Source of the DNA: Gordionus sp. m RMFG-2023
Taxonomy: Eukaryota > Nematomorpha > Gordioida > Chordodea > Parachordodidae
Reading direction: 5' to 3'
NCBI RefSeq assembly: GCF_954871325.1
Contig: NC_088778.1
Span: 27,079,120 to 27,143,119, forward strand
Length of the DNA stretch: 64,000 nt
Part shown: piece by piece, positions 59,971 to 64,000 of the stretch
How the letters are laid out: each line of letters starts with the position of its first letter
Numbering within the stretch: the stretch's first letter is position 1
Made by a program: the position numbers and the translations under genes
Notes under the pieces: generated by a model
What the model was told of the DNA's origin: nothing
Seen by the model: the letters and a program-made list of their open reading frames with translations, nothing else
Databases searched by the model: none

Positions 59971-61007
59971 TTTTTTTAAGATAAACAATTATTTTTGCAA
60001 AGGCTGGGATATCCATGTAAAAATTTTTTTTTAATTACTAATTATCTTTCTAAATTTTTTTTTAAAATAACGGTTCATTTAATATATAACTCTTTAAATT
60101 AAAATATGCCATGATACAAATCTCATTATGTATTCCACAATCTATTATTGCTGGAGAAAAGGAAAATTATGAATGTAAATTTTGCTCAAATCACCATTCT
60201 TCAAGTAGCGATCGTAATAAAGACTAAGAATGATAAATGCTTGAGCAGAAAATGATTATATTATTTTACTTTTAACATTATCATTAGTGTTAAATGACCT
60301 GATTAGGATCGATTTTTAAAAATGGTTCGATCGAACCAAATGTCGAGGCTTACATAATACTTTGGCTAAAATCTTGGGCCGTTTAACAACACTAATGAGC
60401 ATGTACTGACGTCCTACAATCTTGTTCACGAAATTCAATACAACCAATTTAAATGAAGCAATGCTTGATTGTCTATTATTTGTATTGTTAGATTTATTCA
60501 ATTTTGAAATTTTATTTAAATTAGTGTGGAAATATTAATATTTTGGCTAAAGTCTTAATAGAACCGTTTGACAACACTAATGAGCATGCACTGACCCCCT
60601 TCAATCTTGTACACGAAATTCAATACAACCAATTTAAATGAATCAATGCTTGATTGTCTATTATTTTTATTGTTAAATTTATTCTATTTTAAAATTGAAA
60701 TAAAATATTAATAATTTTAGCAATACAAATTTAAAAAAGGTTCATAAAGTTGTTTTGAGTAAAACGATTAAAATGATTTGATTAAACTTGAAAAATGAGA
60801 ATATTTAAATAATTAATGTATATAAAAAGCTATTTTTGAGCAAAGAGGAAGATTAATAAATAATTTTTGTTTCATAATGAAATAAAAATAATCGTAAAAG
60901 GGAAAATGAATAATTGAAATGTACCGATGTGTCTAAAATAGGCGCATTTAAAAAATATTATTTTTGATGATTTATTTACATTCCCTTATTATATTGATTA
61001 GTTTATA
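59971..61007. other. Intergenic with MITE debris and a tandem duplication
   Basis: Besides the duplication at 60361-60720, a short plus-strand frame near 60110-60231 (CIPQSIIAGEKENYECKFCS) looks protein-like but has no identified family or splice partners. The 61-codon minus frame at 60316-60501 lies in MITE-derived sequence. Confidence 0.4.
60361..60720. repeat. Tandem duplication of about 181-185 bp containing a MITE end
   Basis: tttggctaaa..ccgtttaacaacactaatgagcatg..cttgattgtctattatttt occurs at 60361 and again at 60542. The first half of each copy is the right end of the TAGTGTTG MITE, the rest is flanking host sequence, so the duplication happened after the MITE inserted. Confidence 0.85.
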
Positions 61008-61015
61008 CTTAAAAG

Positions 61016-61238
61016 TAGTGTTGTTAAACGGCTCGATTTGAGCCGATTTTTAAAAAAGGCTAACTCAATATTTTATCTAAAATAATATTACGCAAGCCTG
61101 AAGATTTTGCTCATAGATGGTACAATGGTCTAGACATCAATTAGCGAAATCTCAAGGCTTAGGCAATGTTTTTCTGGTTATACTATTGAGTTAGCCGTTT
61201 TTAAAAATCGGCTTAAAACGAGCCGTTTAACAACACTA
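61016..61238. mobile_element. TAGTGTTG-family hAT MITE, best-preserved copy
   Basis: 223 bp with perfect 8-bp target duplication cttaaaag (61008-61015, 61239-61246). Left end tagtgttgttaaacggctcg, then atttgagccgatttttaaaa; right end aatcggcttaaaacgagccg then tttaacaacacta: about 38 bp of near-perfect inverted repeat. Inside each arm, ggctcgatttgagcc is itself a small palindrome. No coding capacity. It serves as reference for the other copies. Confidence 0.92.
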
Positions 61239-63167
61239 CTTAAAAGTAATAAATAGACGTCAATCCTAATATTTGGTTCAATTTTATTTAACTACTTTCC
61301 CTGCTGCTTAGCAGTTTTACCCTGAGTATTGGATAAAATGACATAACTCCTAAAGTGTAAGTAGAGAACAGAGTTTTTGTTTTTTAGGTGAGGGATTTGG
61401 ATGCATTACATATAGATATAATTAGTTCTGATTTACCTTTGTTAAAAATTTTTATGGCAAAAATGAAAAATACCAATTGTTTTACCCCTATCTTTACTAT
61501 TTTTTTATGTGTTAGTCTATGGCTATACCATAATAAATTATTTTTCAAATTTTAATTAGTTTATTATTTCAGTTTTATTCATCGATATATAAGATATTAA
61601 TAAATTATTAAGAATTATCATAAATTAAAGATGACGCTATCCAGGTGTTCTTTATCATATCTAGCACGTGGTTAAAGACCTGCCCAAAGTGAGCGAACAT
61701 GAATTATATGGAGGTCCAACCTACATATAATTCTGGCTATTTTCTCAAGGATACCGACAAACCTTGAAACTCAGAGGCATAGTTATAAAAAAAGAGTGGA
61801 ACTACGCCCTATCCAATTGAAGTATTAGAGTGAGGTATAGTTATGATATGAATGTGAGGGAGAAAAAGGCAAGAAGCTATTTCTTCCAAATACAAATAGC
61901 TATTTATTTATTTAATCTATTAAATTATTTTACCTTAAGTTATTATAAGTATTTTATAAGTGTTTTATAAACAGTAAAAGACAGGCGTAATAAATTATTC
62001 TTACGTTATATTATAATTCCATCAACTTTCTTAAAATATATTTTACATAAGAGATCACACCATAATAAAAGGAAATAAAAGATTATTATAAATTATATTT
62101 CGACATTTTCATTGGTGATATATAGAAGAATGCAGAATACTAAATGTTAAACGGCTCATTATTAAAAAAGACTGGCCCAATATTTTAGCCAAATAAATAT
62201 TATGCAAGCCTAGGGATTTAGCTCCTAGATGCTAGTAAAGTTTGGACATCTATTAATGGAACCTCGGGCTTGCATAATATTATTTTGACTAAAATTTTAT
62301 ATTAAAATTGGCAAAATAGAGTGGTTTAACAACACTAATTTACTAAGGATCGAAAAAAAGTGGATATAGAACATTATGATAATCAGCCGACGATATATAG
62401 CTTCAATTTTTTTTTTTTTACTATTACTGGATCCTAAATTTTTCTTCAACAATAAGAAAATATAATTAAATCAGTCAAGAATCTCCCAGATCAAAATATG
62501 GGAGATCCAAATACCAGATCTAAGAAAATAGTTCTGACAAGACTCAGCGATATATTTTGCCGCTTTTAAATATTTGGATATAATTTAGGGAAGCAATATT
62601 TCACTAATTACAAGTTACATTCAAAAAAAGGTAGCTAGTTATTGTATCTTATTTGTACAAAATAATTTTGCCAAAAATTAATCAAAGAGAATTTAAATAA
62701 AGTACCACAATAAAATATTTATTTGCACTGAAAATAATATAACATCAACCAAAAAATATCATAAAATAACACAATACAATAATTAATTTTCATAAAATAT
62801 GGGCTTAATAAATTATTGACATTATTAACAATAAACTATTTTCAAATGGGGATGTCTAAAAGATAAGCCTCCCTAAACTAAATAAATTATACAGGGGCAA
62901 CTTGATGTAAATTAGATGTCCTTAATAAATAGTGATTTTAAATTTGGAAAATCATAATAAGATCTATTTAAATATTTTTAAAAATTAATCATATTCCAAA
63001 ATGTGGCTACTTTTTCTAAAGTAACTGCCAACTAGTTATAGTTATTTTATTATTTTTTAATCAAAATTTATCTAATTAATTTTACAGCAATATTATATAT
63101 ATATTATACACACAATAAATCGTTCAATAAACAGTGAAATTAAATTATTTTTATGAAAGAGATATAT
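61239..63167. other. Intergenic, one diverged MITE, no gene
   Basis: Apart from the MITE at 62141-62337 I see no frames or repeats of note. Confidence 0.45.
62141..62337. mobile_element. TAGTGTTG-family MITE, diverged
   Basis: Left taaatgttaaacggctca, right gtggtttaacaacacta; the centre keeps the family's two inverted words attatgcaagcctagggat and cgggcttgcataatatta. Target duplication not visible. Confidence 0.7.
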
Positions 63168-63457
63168 CAGACGCCTGCAGATTGTATACTATCTACACGG
63201 CCCTGACCGGGCTTTATATTTTCAAGAAACAAATCTCGGCCCGACCAGGATTTAAAAAAAAAATATATTATACATTCATTTTTAATTTTTATAGCTAATA
63301 ATGGCGATTTAAAATATACGGTTGTAAATTATATGGTCCGGTCCGGGTATTTTTTTTTAAAAAATTATTATTTAGGGCCAAGCACGGGTGTATTTAAAAA
63401 AAAATTAAAATATAACCCGGCTCTGTACCAGAGCCGGGCCGGGCCTGCAGGTTTCTG
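63168..63457. mobile_element. CAGAAACCTGCA-type hAT MITE with AGATATAT target duplication
   Basis: 290 bp. Left end cagacgcctgcag, right end ctgcaggtttctg; perfect 8-bp duplication agatatat at 63160-63167 and 63458-63465. The interior alternates A/T with ccgggccgggcc-like words. It shares its end and composition with the transposase-bearing remnant ending at 23000, its likely parent family. Confidence 0.9.
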
Positions 63458-63465
63458 AGATATAT

Positions 63466-64000
63466 AAACATTTTTTAGAACTACATTCCAAAATATGCAT
63501 TTATTTTTATTTAACTAGTTATTACAACACTAGTAAATATTAAAAAAAATTTATACTACATTCGATATATTTTACCGAAGGAATCCACAATAATGTTTTA
63601 ACCCCCCCCCCCCCCTATTGTTATTTTAAATTTATTGTATCTTTCAAAATTTGCAATAAAATAAAGTAATTTCAGGATTAAGTAGTTTCATCTTAAATGT
63701 CAAAATTTAGGATCTTAGCCATTATTAGATTAAGTTTTTCGGCTCATCGATCTCTTATTTTATTTTAAAAAAAATAGAAAATTTTCCTATTTTTGGGTTG
63801 ATTAAACTTCAAAAATCAATATGATTTCAGGAATGCAACTTTTTTTAATATATCGAGGAAAATAAAAGAATAATTTCCTATATTTTAAAAGAGATTTTAA
63901 TCCCCTAACCTTTGATGTTTTTGTTCCAGTTCTTAGATTTTATCCGGTTATGGCTTTCCAAATTCTCATTTTTAGAGAAACCCCCAAAAAATGATTGCCT
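63466..64000. other. Intergenic to window end, no gene
   Basis: A C run at 63601 and A/T-rich sequence. Nothing supported. Confidence 0.5.

Overview
The window is a very A+T-rich stretch (roughly three quarters A+T by eye) of an invertebrate animal nuclear genome. Spliceosomal GT-AG introns, a class C G-protein-coupled receptor pair, a HNK-1-type carbohydrate sulfotransferase pair, a vesicular GABA/glycine transporter and a NAP1 histone chaperone all point to a metazoan. I cannot fix the clade. Intron size is strikingly two-tier: the NAP1 gene has eleven introns of 37-61 nt, while the receptor and transporter genes carry introns of 1.6-8.1 kb filled with transposon debris.

Layout. 1-3.0 kb: hAT-type repeats. 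4.1-13.3 kb: cassette A, a four-exon metabotropic-glutamate-receptor-like gene (+) followed tail-to-tail by a two-exon sulfotransferase gene (-). 13.9-24.3 kb: a transposon-filled spacer, including a hAT element (16027-21201) with intact 8-bp target duplications whose transposase gene is split by a younger non-LTR-type reverse-transcriptase element, then another decayed hAT copy. 24.35-36.7 kb: cassette B, the same receptor plus sulfotransferase in the same order and orientation. Intronic and upstream sequence of the two sulfotransferases still aligns, so this is a direct tandem duplication of about 10 kb, later stretched by insertions. 37.9-47.8 kb: VGAT (-), three exons with an 8.1-kb first intron holding nested hAT and MITE copies. 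49.8-50.6 kb: a non-autonomous element with terminal inverted repeats and TA target sites. 51.7-52.5 kb: a decayed rhodopsin-class GPCR. 57.2-58.8 kb: NAP1 (+), twelve exons. 59.2-59.8 kb: the 3' part of an unidentified gene (-) encoding a C-terminal membrane helix. 60-64 kb: hAT-type MITEs and tandem repeats.

How the genes relate. The receptors (cell-surface sensors), the sulfotransferases (Golgi enzymes that sulfate glycans of surface or secreted glycoproteins) and VGAT (loading of inhibitory transmitter into vesicles) could all serve cell-cell signalling, but only the co-duplication of receptor and sulfotransferase is directly visible here. The two cassettes have decayed in complementary places: receptor A keeps the longer C-terminal tail while sulfotransferase A has an altered C terminus and a 9-residue deletion; sulfotransferase B is intact while receptor B has a shortened, frame-shifted tail.

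Exon boundaries, including those of exons too short to stand out as ORFs, were read by hand from GT/AG sites, reading phase and protein similarity, without any search tool.
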